64,000 bases of DNA, from the NCBI GenBank assembly GCA_030549775.1, contig CM060177.1:92938736-93002735 (forward strand). The letters run 5' to 3'. The translations under genes and the position numbers were made by a program. This stretch comes from Tamarix chinensis (lineage: Eukaryota; Streptophyta; Magnoliopsida; Caryophyllales; Tamaricaceae). Position 1 is the first letter of the stretch. The number at the start of each line of letters is the position of its first letter. Under the pieces are notes generated by a model. The model did no database searches. It was not told where the DNA came from and saw only the letters and a list, made by a program, of their open reading frames with translations. Positions 62,701-64,000 of this stretch are shown here, in pieces.

Positions 62701-64000
62701 CTATTGTCTGCATTTGCCTTTGTCGTATGACTCTTATCTGTTATCTGATATAGAGGCTCTCAAGCCCATGCAGAAGCAGAACAAACTCTTAAAAAATAAA
62801 CACAAATATGAAAATCAATTTAAGGTGACAGTACATCAAGCTAGTTCCAGACAACATCAATCCTGAAGTCCCAAGGACACAAAACTAGACTTGTCTTTTT
62901 GTGTACCATCCTCAACAGATTAACAGTCACAGTCAGGACAGCTAAAACCTGTCCTTCTGGAAAATCAGGCCCTTAAGAATAATTGAGATGCATGCCCTCT
63001 ATAAAGTAGCTCAGCATGAAATAAAGCAGACCTTATTCAAGGAGCCAAGTTGCACAACTCCATGTGGAGCAACAGCCACAACAACAATGGTCTGCAGTTC
63101 ATAAAAAGTTGAAATAAGTATGCAGGAATACCAAATCAATCAATTTTTGATACCATGGATGTTATTATATCCTAATGAAAATGACCACACACAATACCCA
63201 GAACTATGAAGGCATACCTGTACTCCAGCTAAGAACTGAGCTTGCCACCCATCGCAGTGCTGGAAGCATAAAAGAAAAAATGGTGATATCTTGGAGAAAA
63301 GAAATTTACACTTAGATGCAGTAAAAGAAAAGTATCAAGGAATTCGGTATTTAGCAATAAGCAACGAATGCAAGTCTTTTAATTCCAATCAATAACTCAC
63401 CTCAACTGTTGAGCAGGAATCAACTCCATGTTCATCAACAGAAATCCAACGATGTTTTCCGGTAACAGCTACCTGTCCAACAATCCTGATCCACCATGTT
63501 TGTACAAACGTTTACATCAGATATAATGAATCACTAAATGTGAACAAAAAGGAAGAAGAATATTAAAAAAAAAAATCTCACAAGCATCATGCACCTGCTT
63601 TAGAGATCAAAAGTGAAGTGAACAGGAAAGAGACCAACCACTATATATCACATGATAGTGAAACATTTCAAGCAGAAACCTAAACAAGAATTAGCGACAT
63701 AAATCTATTGACATCGAACGATGTTTGTACAAACATTTACATCAGATATAATCCATCACTAAATGTGAACAAAAAGGAAGAAGAAAAAAAAAATCTCACA
63801 AACATCATGCACCCACTTTGTAGATCAAAAGTGAAGAGAACATGAAAGGGACCAATCACTACATATCACATGAACATGATAGTGAAGAAAATTCAAGCAA
63901 AACCCAAAACAAGAGCTGGCCACATAAATCTATTGACTTCGAAGCCTACCAATGTGATTTTCACATGAGTGCTGGAAGAAACATACCCTTCGCCTAGGAA
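59750..64000 (-). CDS. LHW-type bHLH transcription factor (5' end outside window)
   Basis: Ten exons traced on the minus strand: 64,000-63,987 (partial), 63,485-63,401, 63,259-63,218, 63,091-63,032, 62,292-62,173, 62,064-60,871, 60,771-60,670, 60,520-60,380, 60,191-60,066, 59,833-59,750; all GT-AG and frame-consistent, about 655 codons. The N-terminal part matches the bHLH-MYC_N domain (GEG/IVGQVAVTGKHRW, LAGVQTIVVVAVAPHGVVQLGS). The large Ser-rich sixth exon has a HLLEAVVASF motif. The bHLH runs from KKRARPGEN (near 60,980) through RPRPRDRQLIQDRIRELRELVP, with helix 2 in the next exon (CSIDSLLERTIKHMLFLQ). The C-terminus (WAMEVGGQMKVCPI, LGLTILKGV, MHRMDVLWSLVQIL) is the conserved LHW dimerisation-type tail. 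LHW proteins pair with TMO5-class bHLH factors in the nucleus and promote divisions in root vascular tissue. This may be LHW itself or an LHL paralog. The missing start is probably only some tens of residues away. Confidence 0.92.
63496..63944. repeat. Tandem duplication inside an LHW-gene intron
   Basis: Two head-to-tail copies of an about 224-bp unit: 63,496-63,720 and 63,721-63,944. Each starts ATGTTTGTACAAAC and ends with a CTATTGAC.TCGAA word, with roughly 10% difference and small indels between copies. They fill most of the intron between the partial first visible exon (63,987) and the exon at 63,485. The left copy begins 10 bp from the acceptor. Confidence 0.9.

Overview
This is nuclear DNA of a flowering plant. 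The evidence is three intron-containing plant genes with GT-AG splice sites (a DUF3444/J-like protein, a 2-oxoglutarate dioxygenase of the ACC-oxidase-homolog group, and an LHW-type bHLH factor), plus plant-style Ty3/gypsy, Ty1/copia and L1-like LINE remains. The species cannot be named from the sequence. There is no bacterial, organellar or CRISPR-like content.

The window has two compartments. From 1 to about 52.4 kb it is AT-rich and made of old, nested transposable elements with no intact reading frame. In order: a LINE remnant (1.6-4.4 kb) split by a minus-strand LTR element that itself lies next to a hAT-type MITE; AT-rich intergenic DNA to 10.4 kb; a full-length but decayed gypsy element with unusually long LTRs (10,451-22,454); a decayed copia element (about 23.15-29.46 kb) with a solo LTR inserted in its RNase H region; nested LTR remains (30.3-33.5 kb); a 523-bp long hairpin (33,893-34,415); a decayed LINE with a poly(A) tail (about 35.05-39.86 kb); an antisense copia fragment; a likely solo LTR (42,041-48,604) split by a Tourist-like MITE and a second LTR; and further copia LTR pieces to 51.3 kb.

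From 52.4 kb onward the DNA is genic. A 159-bp exact tandem duplication containing an ATT microsatellite lies just upstream of the DUF3444 gene (CDS 53,495-55,567, likely 5'UTR intron). A three-exon dioxygenase follows (57,536-59,020, +). A bHLH gene on the minus strand converges on it (stop at 59,750, open at the right edge). I could trace 10 exons of this gene, one of them partial, giving about 655 codons.

The three genes have no obvious shared pathway. One is a probable chaperone-like or nuclear protein of unknown role, one a small-molecule oxidase, and one a relative of the vascular/root regulator LHW. I did not find a convincing new multi-gene system. The observations most worth a second look are the long hairpin at 33.9-34.4 kb, the exact promoter-side duplication at 52.4-52.7 kb, and a near-palindromic motif that recurs in several unrelated LTR remains between 30 and 47 kb.
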